DNA of 64,000 bases. Origin: Nocardioides sp. B-3. GTDB taxonomy: Bacteria > Actinomycetota > Actinomycetes > Propionibacteriales > Nocardioidaceae. Below are positions 11,636 through 20,992 of the stretch, piece by piece. The position numbers were made by a program, and so were the translations under genes. Numbering within the stretch: the stretch's first letter is position 1; each line of letters starts with the position of its first letter. The notes beneath the pieces were generated by a model. That model worked only from the letters and a program-made list of their open reading frames with translations, did not search any database and was not told the DNA's origin. Location of the stretch: contig NZ_CP087968.1 in assembly GCF_024703895.1 (NCBI RefSeq), forward strand, positions 3,410,001-3,474,000, in the 5' to 3' direction.

Positions 11636-11768
11636 CCGCGAGCATCGGCGCGTAACCAACAGATCCGAGTGGAGTTACCAGTCCAGAAGTGCTCGGGGGA
11701 GCATCCATCTGTGGCTGCGTCCCCCAGCGATCCGGAGGGGCGTTGCCCACGTCCCGAAGGAACATCGC

Positions 11769-14387
11769 ATGCAACAGCGTCTGGGAGTCCTGCTCGCCGT
11801 CCTCCTCGTCTCCGTCTTCGGATGGGCGGGAGTCGGCTCGACCGGCACCGCTTCAGCCAGCCCGGGTGACGACTACGTCGGGCCCTACTTCGGTGACGGG
11901 AACTTCCCGCCGGGGTGCATCCGCGACAAGAGCGCGGACAACCCCGCCAACCAGTGCTTCCACGGCAAGGGCGGGCTCAACGGCCCTGGACTCGCCGAAG
12001 GTCGATGTCGCCGTGCTGGTGCCGGCGTCGCCGACGGCCGAGCGCGACCTGCGGATCATGCGCCGGGCCGCCGAGGCATGGGAGGGCGGGATCGACTACC
12101 TCTCCGACGAGATGGGGCTCGACTGGCTGCGTGACGGCGTCGACTTCCACATCACGCCCGACGTCGTCGGACTGACCGAGGGTGACGAGGTCAGCACCTT
12201 CCCGCTCTACGACCCCGAGATCGTCATCGTGGCGACCAACCCGGTCGGCGGCATCGGCATCGGGGGTGGACCCGGTCTACCTCACCGACGAGCTGGGCAT
12301 CTTCGACGAGAACGGCGTGCCCTGCCACAACATCGAGAACCCGTTCTCCATGGAGACTCGGGAGGGCATGCCCGGCTACGACGGCCACCACGGTGACGGC
12401 GGCGGCGTCTTCGTCGAGGACTGCGGCGGCGCCGGCGGCAACGTCTGCTTCTCCGTCAACGGTGCGATCGACCCGGTCCCGGGCACGACTGACACCTTCT
12501 CCCTCTTCGACCTCGTGCTGCACGAGACCGGGCACTGCCTGACGCTGGGCCACGTGGGCGACGGCGCCGAGGGCGCCCGGGGCAAGGTCCCGACCACCGA
12601 CATCATGGCCTACAGCGCCGACCCGCCCGGCCTGAACAAGTGCGTCTCGACCCTCAACGTCGAGGTCTTCGCCACCCGGATGAGCCACTACCTCGACGTC
12701 GATGCCGACGGCGCGGTCACCGAGGCCGACCACCTGGACCCCAACGACGTGCCCGGCGACGGCAGCAACTCCTTCCGGGTCCAGCACCCCGACGACCACC
12801 AGCACGCCTCCTCCACCGGCGCGGTCGAGGACTGCCCCCAGCCCGACCTCGGGACGGTTCCCGGCACCCCGACCGACTGGACCCCTGAGCCGGTGGACAC
12901 CACCGACCCGGTGCTGAGCATCAGCACCCCGGCCCACGGCGCCGAGACGACCGACGGTCACGTGCACGTCGCCGGCACGGTCGAGCGTCGCCCGAAGGAC
13001 GCCGCGCCCACCTCGCCGACGGCCTCGCACGACGACCCCGACAGTGACTCGCTCACTCCGCTGACCGACATCACCAACGTCCGGGTCGAGGTGACCCCGC
13101 CTCGACGTCGTGACCACGATCAAGGTGAGCCGGCTGTGGCCCGACGACATGGTCAGCCTGCCGAAGTACGGCGTCAGCATCGGTGGCCGCGAGATCGAGT
13201 CCTTCGTCACCGAGCCCGACACCTCGGAGGTCGTCACCCGCGACCACTCCAGCGAGACCAACCTGCCGAGCGAGTGGTCCGAGTGGGACACCGTGGCCAA
13301 CACGGTGACGTTCCGCATCCCGCGCAGCTACCTCGCGCAGCAGCGGGTCGAGGCGCCGTACGCCGTCTTCGCGCTGACGAGCTATCGCGCGCCGACGAAG
13401 CTGTGGACGGTCGTGGCCGACGACCGCGCCCCCCGACGCGGGGGTCATCGACGTCGCAGCCCCGGCGGGCGAGACGACCGCGGCGAGCACCTCGACGTCC
13501 GGCTCGTCGTCCTCGACCGGCGACTCGGCCGTGGGCAGCGTCCCGGAGCCCGTGCTGCTCGAGCGGCCCGGGGGCAACACCTTCACGGTCGCCGACACCA
13601 CGCTCGGTGTCACCGGCGGAGCGGGTCACACGTTCAACCCGGCGATCGCCGAGGCCAGCACGGTTGAGCTGCTGCTCTCGTGGCCCGACAGCAGCGACCT
13701 CGACATGGTCGTGACCGGAGCGGCTTCCGGCTCCGCGGCCTCGACCGGCCAGCCGGAGCACCTCGTCCTGACCGACGTCCGGGGGACCCTCGACATCGCG
13801 ATCGACCCCTACCTCGTCGTGGGCGTGCCCTCGACGACCTACACCCTGCAGGCGACCGTGGTCCCCAAGGGCACGGTGGGCGGAGACCTCACGGACACCG
13901 ACGGTGACGGCGTCGTCGACGACGCCGATGCCTGCCCGGACGTGGCCGGTGTCGGCAGCACGGGTTGCCCGGTGCCGTCCGACGAGAAGGTCACCGTGCA
14001 CGTCGACGGCACGCCCGTCGCGAGCGAGGACGTCGAGTCCAGCCATGGTGCCGACGCCTTCGCGATCGACGTGACGGTGCCGACCGGCACGCACGAGGTC
14101 CGCACGGTGTGGACCCGGGACGGCGAGGTCCTCGCGACCGACGTCCGCACCGTCGTGCACGCGGCCGCCGGCGTCGACCGGGACGGCGACGGTGTCGCCG
14201 ACACCGGCGACAACTGCGTGCGCCAGTCAACGCCGACCGGGCCGACCCGGACCGCGACGGGCTGGGGGACGCCTGCGACTCCGACATCGACGGAGACGGG
14301 CACTCCAACTCGAAGGAGCGGGCACAGGGCACGGATCCCTACGACGCCGCCTCCTACCCCGGGCGCAGGAAAAGCGGTCTCATCTAG
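11769..14387 (+). CDS. Secreted zinc metalloprotease with thrombospondin type 3 repeats (frameshifted)
   Basis: An exported protein of about 870 residues. The signal peptide is MQQRLGVLLAVLLVSVFGWA, with cleavage likely after ASA. At about residues 252-262 is HETGHCLTLGH, the HExxHxxxxxH zinc site of metzincin-type proteases, followed by TTDIMAYSA, a plausible Met-turn. The C-terminal half holds a beta-rich domain and calcium-binding thrombospondin type 3 repeats (DTDGDGVVDDADACPD; DRDGDGVADTGDNC; DPDRDGLGDACDSDIDGDG). Phase changes near 11990, 12268, 13100, 13430 and 14225 break the frame. The ATG follows GAAGGAAC. It probably digests extracellular protein; substrate unknown. It is unrelated in function to the Wadjet genes before it. 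Confidence 0.82.
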
Positions 14388-14399
14388 GCGCAGTCAGCC

Positions 14400-14438
14400 C
14401 CGCGTGCTCACGGAGGCCGGTGCCCCGTGAGCACGCGG
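14400..14438. terminator. Hairpin after the metalloprotease gene
   Basis: A 14-bp inverted repeat (14400-14413 with 14425-14438, built on CGCGTGCTCACGG) and an 11-base loop begin 13 bases after the protease stop. The next gene on the other strand ends at 14502. It can therefore serve both convergent units. Confidence 0.75.
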
Positions 14439-14501
14439 ACGGCGCGGTCGGTGACCCCGGACGTCCTCCGCACGGTGATCGTGTCCGCCCGGGACCAGAC
14501 A

Positions 14502-15121
14502 TCACAGGATGGGACGCCCGCCGGTCACCGCGACGCGCGCACCGGACACGTAGCTCGCCTCGTCGGACGCGAGCAGGACGTAGACCGGGGCGAGCTCGAC
14601 CGGCTGTGCCGGTCGCCCCATCGGAGTGTTGGAGCCGAAGCTCTCCACGCGCTCGGTGTCCATCGTCGAGGGGATGAGCGGTGTCCACACCGGCCCGGGA
14701 GGAACGCTGTTGACGCGGATGCCCTGCTCTCCGAGGAGCTGGGCGAGGCTCGCGCAGAAGTTCGCGATGGCGGCCTTCGTGGCCGCGTACGGTGCCGGGG
14801 TCGGAACAACGCCGAGAGGTTCGTGGCGATCGTGTGGTCCCACTCCTCGTCCGGGATCTCCGCCAGCGAGTTGCGGGGCATCTGGTACGCCGCATTGCTG
14901 ACCAGCACGTCGATCCGGCCGAGCTCCTCGACGGCTCGCGCGATCACGTCGCGGCAGTGCTGGGGATCCGACAGGTCCCCGGCGACCGGGACGGCCCGGC
15001 GACCCGCCTTCTCGACGTAGCCGGCGGTCTCGGACGCGTCGTCGTGCTCCTCGAGGTAGGAGATCAGCACGTCGGCGCCCTCGCGGGCGTAGGCGATCGC
15101 GACGGCTCGGCCGATCCCGCT
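14502..15121 (-). pseudogene. SDR-family oxidoreductase, 5' truncated
   Basis: This matches short-chain dehydrogenases of the glucose 1-dehydrogenase-like group. It has SGIGRAVAIAYAREGADVLI, RAVPVAGDLSD, DVLVSNAAYQM, the active-site PYAATKAAI (YxxxK) and GIRVNSVPPGPVWTPLIPS. Sequence homology begins abruptly at SGIGRA. The preceding half of the NAD(P)-binding glycine motif and roughly 50 N-terminal residues usual in this group are missing, and a small gene begins on the other strand at that point. A phase change lies near 14815. Loss of the cofactor loop would inactivate it, so I call it a pseudogene, though an assembly deletion could also explain the junction. Confidence 0.7.
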
Positions 15122-15136
15122 GTCTACTGCCGGGGC

Positions 15137-15322
15137 ATGAGCCACCACCGGGAAGAACCCATCCAGATCGAAGGCATTCCGGAAGAGGAAGGAGTCTCCG
15201 GCGAGGACGCGGAGGAACAGCTGGCCGAGTCACGCGAGGAGAAGCGGAACTACACCGAGACCCACCCCGACGAGGCCCGTCGGGAACGGGAGCGGCGGGG
15301 CGAGGAGGAACCACGCGGCTGA
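15137..15322 (+). CDS. Small highly charged hypothetical protein
   Basis: A 61-residue protein beginning MSHHREEPIQIEGIPEEEGV, with about half of its residues Glu, Arg, Lys or Asp and no hydrophobic segment. It is likely cytosolic and may be largely disordered or helical. I do not recognise a family. It starts right where the truncated SDR gene loses homology. The ribosome-binding site (CCGGGGC) is weak, so the start is uncertain. Confidence 0.5.
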   Translation: MSHHREEPIQIEGIPEEEGVSGEDAEEQLAESREEKRNYTETHPDEARRERERRGEEEPRG

Positions 15323-15424
15323 CCCGCCCGGGCAGAATCTCCTGTGGCCGATGTCGAAAGGCGCGCCGGCCGTTCGACGTACGTGCGAGAAGCAATCACC
15401 GCCCTACCAACAGGAGTGATCACG

Positions 15425-15800
15425 ATGCCGCGTTTCATGGGATTCGTCAGGATGGAAGAAGGCGTTGGCACGCCGCCGCAGGCGCTGTTCGACGCGATGG
15501 ACGTCCACATCGGCGAGCGCGCCGCCAAGGGGGTCTTCCTCGACGGCGGCGGGCTCTACGGGACTGAGGATGCTGTCAACTTCGTCGTCCGCCGGGGGCG
15601 AGGTCAGCAGGGTCGACGGGCCGTACGCCGAGGCCAAGGAGGTCGTCGGCGGCTGGGCGATCATGCAGTACGACTCGCTGGAGGAGGCCGTCGCCGACCA
15701 GCAGGAGTTCGCCGAGCTGCACGCGAAGCACTGGCCCGAGATCACGGTGATCTCGACCCTGCGTCAGATCTCCGAGGGCCCGGAAGCGCCCGACGCCTGA
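15425..15800 (+). CDS. YCII/DGPF-domain protein (frameshifted)
   Basis: A small protein of about 125 residues from the YCII-related family: MPRFMGFVRMEEG, then LDGGGLYGTEDAV, and after a one-base slip near 15590 VDGPYAEAKEVVGGWAIMQY, the DGPF-like core. AGGAG precedes the ATG by about 12 bases. The biochemical role of these proteins is unsettled. It is followed after 23 bases by an ECF sigma factor with a C-terminal extension, the standard ECF42-type context, so the two are probably co-transcribed. Confidence 0.85.
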
Positions 15801-15823
15801 TCCGGGGTCACTACGCTGGACCG

Positions 15824-17120
15824 GTGCCGGCACAGACCAGTCCGGATGACCCCACCGAGGCCGTCCACGCCGCGTGGCGGGCCGATTCCGGCCCGCCTCG
15901 TCGGTGCTCTCACGCGGATCACCGGTGACGTGGAGCTCGCCGCGGACTCGGCCCCAGGGATGCGCTCGTCGCCGCACTGGAGCAGTGGCCGACCACCGGC
16001 ATCCCCGAGAACCCGACTGCGTGGTTGATGACCACCGCCAAGCGGCGTGGCATCGACCACTTCCGGCGTGCCGACAATCTCCGCCGCAAGGTTGCGGAGC
16101 TCGAGCACGCCCGTGGGGGAGAGGAGGATGAGATGCCCGACGTCGACAGCCGGGTCGACCACATCGAGGACGACGTCCTGCGGCTCATCTTCTTGTCCTG
16201 CCACCCCATCCTGACGCCGGACTCCCGGGCCGCACTGACGCTTCGTCTGGTCGGTGGGCTGACCACGGCGGAGATCGCCCGTGGCTTCCTGACCACCGAG
16301 GCCACCATGGGCCAGCGCATCTCCCGTGCCAAGAAGAGCCTCTCCGCGGCCCGTGCTGAGTTCGAGCTGCCGACCGGGCCGGAGCGGACCAGTCGTCTCG
16401 ACGACGTCATGGCCGTGATCTACCTGATCTTCAACGAGGGCTATGCGGCCACCGCCGGCGAGGACTGGATGCGCACCGAGCTCGTCGCTGAGGCGACCGG
16501 GCTCGCCCGGATGCTGTCCGCGCTCGCGCCCGACGAGCCCGAGGTGCTCGGGCTGCAGGCGCTGCTGGAGCTGCAGGGCTCGCGGCTGGCCGCCCGGCTG
16601 GACTCGCTGGGGGCTCCGGTGTTGCTGGAGGCGCAGGACCGGACGCAGTGGGACCGGCTGATGATCCGGCGCGGGCTGGCTGCCCTCCGGCAGGCCGAGC
16701 AGCTCGCCACCAGCGGGACACCGGTCGGGAAGTACTTCCTCCGGGCATCGATCGCCGCGCAGCACGCACGCGCGCATCGGGCCGAGGACACGGACTGGCG
16801 CCGGATCGCGGCCTTGTACGACGTCCCGGGCGGGCGCCGCGCCGGGCGCGGTCGTCGAGGTGAACCGCGCCGTCGCGCACGGTAGGGCGTTCGGTCCGGA
16901 CGCCGGGCTCGCCGTGCTGGCGGCGCTGGACGCAGACGCGCTCGGCGACTCACCCATCGTTCCGAGTGTCCGCGGTGACCTGCTCGAGCTGGCGGGGCAG
17001 CATGCGGAGGCGAGCGAGGCGTTCACCGAGGCTGTCGCGCGCAGCAGGAACGAAGGTGAGCGGGCAGTCCTGTCCCGGCGTGCCGCGCACAACACCGCGC
17101 TGGCGTCGGAGCCCGGGTGA
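15824..17120 (+). CDS. ECF sigma factor, ECF42-like with C-terminal extension (frameshifted)
   Basis: An RNA polymerase sigma factor of about 430 residues. Region 2 includes LVGALTRITGDVELAAD and AWLMTTAKRRGIDHFRR. Region 4 includes LRLIFLSCHPILTPDSRAAL and LTTAEIARGFLTTEATMGQR. The long C-terminal extension (from about residue 190) is helical and TPR-like, with LIFNEGYAATAGEDWMRTEL, ALLELQGSRLAARLD and WRRIAALYDV. This extension and the adjacent YCII gene are hallmarks of group ECF42. No anti-sigma factor gene is present, as is usual for that group. Phase changes lie near 15890, 15955 and 16840. The start is a GTG. Target promoters are unknown. Confidence 0.88.
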
Positions 17121-17163
17121 CGCAGGCAGCCCGGCGACGTACTCTCGAAGAAGAGGTGTCGTC

Positions 17164-17989
17164 ATGGATGTGGCGTTGTACGTCGTGGGATCGCTGGCCG
17201 CGCTGTGCGGACTGACCGGCATGCTCAGCGTGCGAGTGGTCCAGCAGATCGAGCGCGGCGTCGTGTTCCGGTTCGGCAGGGTGCAGCCGGGACTGCGGCG
17301 CCCGGGGCTGACCGCGATCGTGCCGATCGCCGACCACCTCAGACGGGTGAACGTCCGGGTGGTCACGATGCCGGTGCCCGCCCAGGACGGCATCACCCGT
17401 GACAACGTCACGGTGCGCGTGGATGCGGTCGTCTACTTCAAGGTGATCGACCCGGTGCGCGCCGTCGTGGAGGTCCAGGGACTACCTGTTCGCCATGGCG
17501 CAGGTGGCGCAGACCTCGCTGCGCTCGATCATCGGCAAGAGCGAGCTCGACGACCTGCTCGCCAAGCGCGAGCCGATCAACGAGGGACTCGAGCTGATGC
17601 TGGACACTCCGGCCGCGGCCCGGGGGATCGAGATCGACCGGGTCGAGATCAAGGACGTGGCGCTGCCGGACACGATGAAGCGCTCGATGTCTCGCCGGGC
17701 CGAGGCCGAGCGCGAACGGCGCTCGAGGATCATCACCGCGGACGGCGAGAGGCGGGCGTCCAAGGGGCTGGCCGAGGCCGCGACCACGATGGCGGACACC
17801 CCGGGAGCCCTGCAGCTGCGGCTGCTCCAGACGATGGTCGAGGTGGCGGCGGAGAAGAACTCCACCCTCGTGCTGCCCTATCCCGTGGAGATGCTGCGCT
17901 TCTTCGACGCGGTGTCGAAGGGAGTCGCGCCACAGGTGCCGACTCCCCGGGCCGAGGAGAACGTGGACGAACCGATCATCGAACGGTGA
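17164..17989 (+). CDS. Slipin / SPFH (band 7) membrane protein (frameshifted)
   Basis: A stomatin-family membrane-scaffold protein. A hydrophobic N-terminal anchor, LYVVGSLAALCGLTGMLSV (about residues 5-23), is followed by the SPFH core: VVQQIERGVVFRFGRVQPGL, RRVNVRVVTMPVPAQDGITR, DAVVYFKVIDP, TSLRSIIGKSELDDLL and GIEIDRVEIKDVALP. A charged coiled-coil region and LPYPVEMLRFFDAV end the protein. One slip near 17480 breaks the frame. Length is about 275 residues, usual for slipins. No NfeD partner is adjacent. Its last codons overlap the end of the convergent glyoxalase-like gene by 14 bases. Confidence 0.87.
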
Positions 17990-18371
17990 AGTCCGGGCTG
18001 CTCGACACCATGTGCACGACCTCGACCCGGTTGCCGAACGGGTCGTGGGTGTGGAACCGCTCGAACGACCCGGCGTTGTGGCGCTGTGACCAGTCCACCT
18101 CGTAACCGGTGGCTTCGAGATGCGCGCCCAGTCGTTCGAGCTCTGTCGCCGTACCGACCTCGAGAGCCGGGTGCGCCTTGCGTCCAGGCGCCGGTTCCTC
18201 GATACCGAGATGGATCTCGGCGCCTCCCTCGTGTCGGAACCGGGCGCCACCGCGCGCGGCGAGCTCTGCCGGCTTGGCGATCTCGGAGAAGCCGAGGCCG
18301 TCGACGTAGAAGTGTCGGCCTCGGTCCTCGTCACCGGGTGGACAGGACACCCGGACGTGGTGGATCCTCAT
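17976..18371 (-). CDS. VOC-family glyoxalase-like protein
   Basis: A 131-residue vicinal-oxygen-chelate fold protein with MRIHHVRVSCPPGDEDRGRH at the start, FYVDGLGFSEIAKP and a final FHTHDPFGNRVEVVH, matching the beta-alpha-beta-beta-beta modules of the glyoxalase/dioxygenase superfamily. Possible metal ligands are His4, a mid-chain EIHLGIE glutamate and the final glutamate. The frame is intact. Its ATG overlaps the stop of an upstream VOC-like fragment as ATGA. The substrate cannot be inferred. Confidence 0.8.
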   Translation of the reverse strand: MRIHHVRVSCPPGDEDRGRHFYVDGLGFSEIAKPAELAARGGARFRHEGGAEIHLGIEEPAPGRKAHPALEVGTATELERLGAHLEATGYEVDWSQRHNAGSFERFHTHDPFGNRVEVVHMVSSSPDFTVR

Positions 18372-18652
18372 GGCCCCGAGCCTAGGACCTTGGCGGGCCA
18401 CGTCGGCGGCTCAGTGTCGGGTTTCCGTTGAACGGCCGGGACCCGCTTCCCGGCTGCATCGAGCAGCACCAGCCAGTCAGCTTCGTCAAGACTGCCGTCG
18501 CTGGGCGGTTCGTCGCCCTCTCGATAGTGCAGGCCGAGGAGCTGCCGGTAGAACTCAGCGAGCCTCCGGCAGTCCGCGGCGAACGTCGCGGTCGGGACGG
18601 ACCGTTCGCTGGCAGCGAACGAGGCGGATTCCTGACCCCGAGGCCCTTCCAT
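18368..18652 (-). pseudogene. VOC-family protein, C-terminally truncated
   Basis: About 94 codons matching the first half of a VOC-domain protein: ATFAADCRRLAEFYRQLLGL, then a Gly/Asp-rich turn and ADWLVLLDAAGKRVPAVQ. Homologues normally continue for a further 50 residues with a second half-domain, which is missing here. The reading frame instead ends on the ATG of the next VOC gene. It is probably a remnant, but the ATGA overlap means it could still couple translation of the downstream gene. Confidence 0.55.
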
Positions 18653-18834
18653 GGCTGCTCGAACGGGCGTACGATTGCTTCAGCAAACGGCCCAAAGCGG
18701 ACCAGATCAGCGGGTGAGCAAACTGCGGCTCATCCCGTCAGGGAACTGCTGATCGAACCACCACCCGGACAAGGCGCCCCGGACTCCGAGTCACTCGACG
18801 TCGGGGTTGGTTCGAGCCGATCCGGGGGGTGCCG

Positions 18835-20124
18835 ATGTCGATCGATGAGGATTGGCGTGCACCCGGTGCCGCGGTCCCGCCGTCACCGGTGCTGACCTCT
18901 GTGCTGGCGCGGTTGGAGGCGGCGTACGACGACGTGGGCTCGATCGCGGTCACGACCCTGACTGACGAGGACCTCACTCGGCTGGTCGATGCGGCCACCC
19001 GGCTCGTGGACCGCTCTACCGGTGTGGTGATGGCTGCGGTCGGGGAGGCGGATCGCCGCCGACTCGGCGACAGCATTGGTGCCCGGCACACGGGGCAGTG
19101 GTGGGCGCAGCGCTCGTTGCTGACCCGTCCGGAGGCGAACCGGTTGACCCATCTGGGTCGGCGGTTGTCCGAGGAGCTGTATTCACCGGTGCAGGCGGCG
19201 TTGGCCGCGGGTGGGGTGCATGTGGATCAGGCGTGGGTGATCGTGAAGGCCGTCGATGCGGTCCCGGCCGAGCACGGCGACGTGAAGCCCGCGGCGGTCG
19301 ATCACCTGCTGATCCCGGCGAAGGACCACGACGCCAAGGCCCTCAAGGTCCCGGGGCGGCGGATCCCGGACACGGTGGCCCCGGAGGTGGGCGAGGCCGC
19401 CGCGGCGAAGGCCCTCGCTGATGAGGAGGCCGCCGCGGCCCGCAAGGTCACCCTCACGCTGCGCGACCATCCCAACGGCACCACCACCGGCAAGTTCACG
19501 CTGCCCACCGCCGGCGCCGGAGAGATGCTCCGCAAGCAGCTGATGGCGATTGCCGCCCCCCAGCACCAGAACGCCACCCGGGACCCGGACCCCAAGGCCG
19601 AACGGGATGCGCGGCCGCTGCACGAGCGCCTCGGGTGGGCCTTCATCGAGTGGATCGAGCGCTACGCCGCGGACCGTCTTCCCACCAGCGGTGGGGTGTC
19701 GGCGACCGTCGTGGTGACGATGGGCCCGGGCACGCTGATGGGTGGCCCGGCCGCCGCGTCGTTGGACACCGGTGGCCGGATCAGCGCCGGACAGGCCCGG
19801 CGGCTCGCGTGCGAGGCCGGGATCATCCCGGCCGTGCTCGGCGGGGCCTCGGAGGTCCTCGACCTCGGCCGCACCCGTCGGTTCCACTCCGGGGCGCAGC
19901 GGGTCGCGATCGCGCACCGCGACGGTGGTTGCACCGCCGAGGGGTGTGACCTGCCGCCCGCGGCGTGCCATGTCCACCACGACCTGCCGTGGTCCCGGGG
20001 CGGACCCACCGATACCACCACCGGGCGGTTGTTGTGTCACCGCCACCACCGGGTGATCCACGACGACCGCTACGAGACGACGCGCCCGGCCAACGGCAAG
20101 GTCAGCTTCCACCGGAGGACGTAG
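18835..20124 (+). CDS. DUF222 / HNH endonuclease-signature protein
   Basis: An intact protein of about 429 residues typical of the actinobacterial 13E12-like family. The N-terminal DUF222 part is helical (LARLEAAYDDVGSIAVTTL; GVHVDQAWVIVKAVDAVPAE). The C-terminus is an HNH nuclease motif: RDGGCTAEGCDLPPAACHVH, then HHDLPWSRGGPTD and LCHRHHRVIHD. This supplies the zinc-binding cysteines and catalytic histidines. GGGGGG lies just upstream of the ATG at 18835; a GTG at 18829 is the alternative. These genes occur in many copies in actinobacteria, often near mobile DNA, and their biological role is unsettled. Confidence 0.88.
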   Translation: MSIDEDWRAPGAAVPPSPVLTSVLARLEAAYDDVGSIAVTTLTDEDLTRLVDAATRLVDRSTGVVMAAVGEADRRRLGDSIGARHTGQWWAQRSLLTRPEANRLTHLGRRLSEELYSPVQAALAAGGVHVDQAWVIVKAVDAVPAEHGDVKPAAVDHLLIPAKDHDAKALKVPGRRIPDTVAPEVGEAAAAKALADEEAAAARKVTLTLRDHPNGTTTGKFTLPTAGAGEMLRKQLMAIAAPQHQNATRDPDPKAERDARPLHERLGWAFIEWIERYAADRLPTSGGVSATVVVTMGPGTLMGGPAAASLDTGGRISAGQARRLACEAGIIPAVLGGASEVLDLGRTRRFHSGAQRVAIAHRDGGCTAEGCDLPPAACHVHHDLPWSRGGPTDTTTGRLLCHRHHRVIHDDRYETTRPANGKVSFHRRT

Positions 20125-20165
20125 GCCGAGCCGTGGGTCGAGGGAAGAACCGACAGACTGTCGTC

Positions 20166-20600
20166 ATGGAGTCCACGAGCGTGACGGCCGACGACGGTGT
20201 GCAGCTCCGTGTGTCGAGCTGCGGGTCAGGTCCCGGTGTGGTCGTGCTGTCCGGCGGTCCCGGGTGCGTGCACTACCTCGGGGACGAGTCGCTGGCACCG
20301 GTCGGCTTTCGCTCCCGGTTCCCGGATCCCCGAGGAGTGGGGCTGTCGGGTGGGGGTCCGCACGACATGGGGCAAGCGATCGAAGACTCCGGAATCCATC
20401 CGTCGGGCGATCGGCGTCGACGAGTGGATCGTGCTCGGACACTCCCGGGGCCCTGACCTCGCCGTTCGCTACGCATTCGATCATCCTGATCGGGTCAGGG
20501 GCGTCGTCGGAAGCCATCCCCGACGTGCCGCACGACTTCTGGCCACTGATCCCGGTCTCTGGCGGACGACCTGTACTGCGGCCTGCGTCGAGGTGCCCGG
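20166..20600 (+). pseudogene. Alpha/beta-hydrolase, truncated and frameshifted
   Basis: It begins MESTSVTADDGVQLRVSSCG and has VVVLSGGPG (oxyanion region), FPDPRGVGLSGGG and, in another phase, DEWIVLGHSRGPDLAVRYA. GHSRG is the nucleophile-elbow context of a proline-iminopeptidase-like hydrolase, but here the usual GxSxG serine is followed by Arg-Gly. The protein then loses recognisable similarity after about 130 residues, well short of the usual 280. The catalytic Asp and His regions are missing. The opposite-strand membrane-protein gene ends right after it. Confidence 0.6.
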
Positions 20601-20611
20601 GCGATCGGACG

Positions 20612-20887
20612 TCAGCGCAGCTGCTTGGGACCCGACTTCCCGGTGATCGCCTCGGCGGTGCCGACGAGCAGCATCGCTGCGACGACGGCGACCACGAACC
20701 CGAGGATGTTGAGCTCACCCATGTCACCGGTGCCGAGCGCGCTCGCGATCAGGCCGCCGATCACGGAGCCCACCACGCCGAGGCCGAGGGTGGCGATGAT
20801 GCTGAGGTTCTGCTTGCCGGGCTTGAGCAGGCGGGCGAGCGCCCCGATGACGAGGCCGGCGACGAGGAAACCGATGATTCCGAACAC
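20612..20887 (-). CDS. GlsB/YeaQ/YmgE stress-response membrane protein
   Basis: A 91-residue membrane protein. FGIIGFLVAGLVIGALARLL is the first helix with the conserved GALAR turn, followed by KPG and helices SIIATLGLGVVGSVIGGLIA and LGFVVAVVAAMLLVGTA. This is the transglycosylase-associated family pattern of three helices with glycine zippers. AGGAG lies 8 bases before the GTG at 20887, which fixes the start. Members are induced by general stress; the molecular function is unknown. Confidence 0.88.
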   Translation of the reverse strand: MFGIIGFLVAGLVIGALARLLKPGKQNLSIIATLGLGVVGSVIGGLIASALGTGDMGELNILGFVVAVVAAMLLVGTAEAITGKSGPKQLR

Positions 20888-20992
20888 GGTGACTGCTCCT
20901 GCGGTGAGTGGGCGACCCCGGAGGGGTTGGCCGGGTACTTCCAACCCTAGCCGGATGGCCTGCACGCAGGGTTGGGGAGCGAGGGAGCAGCG

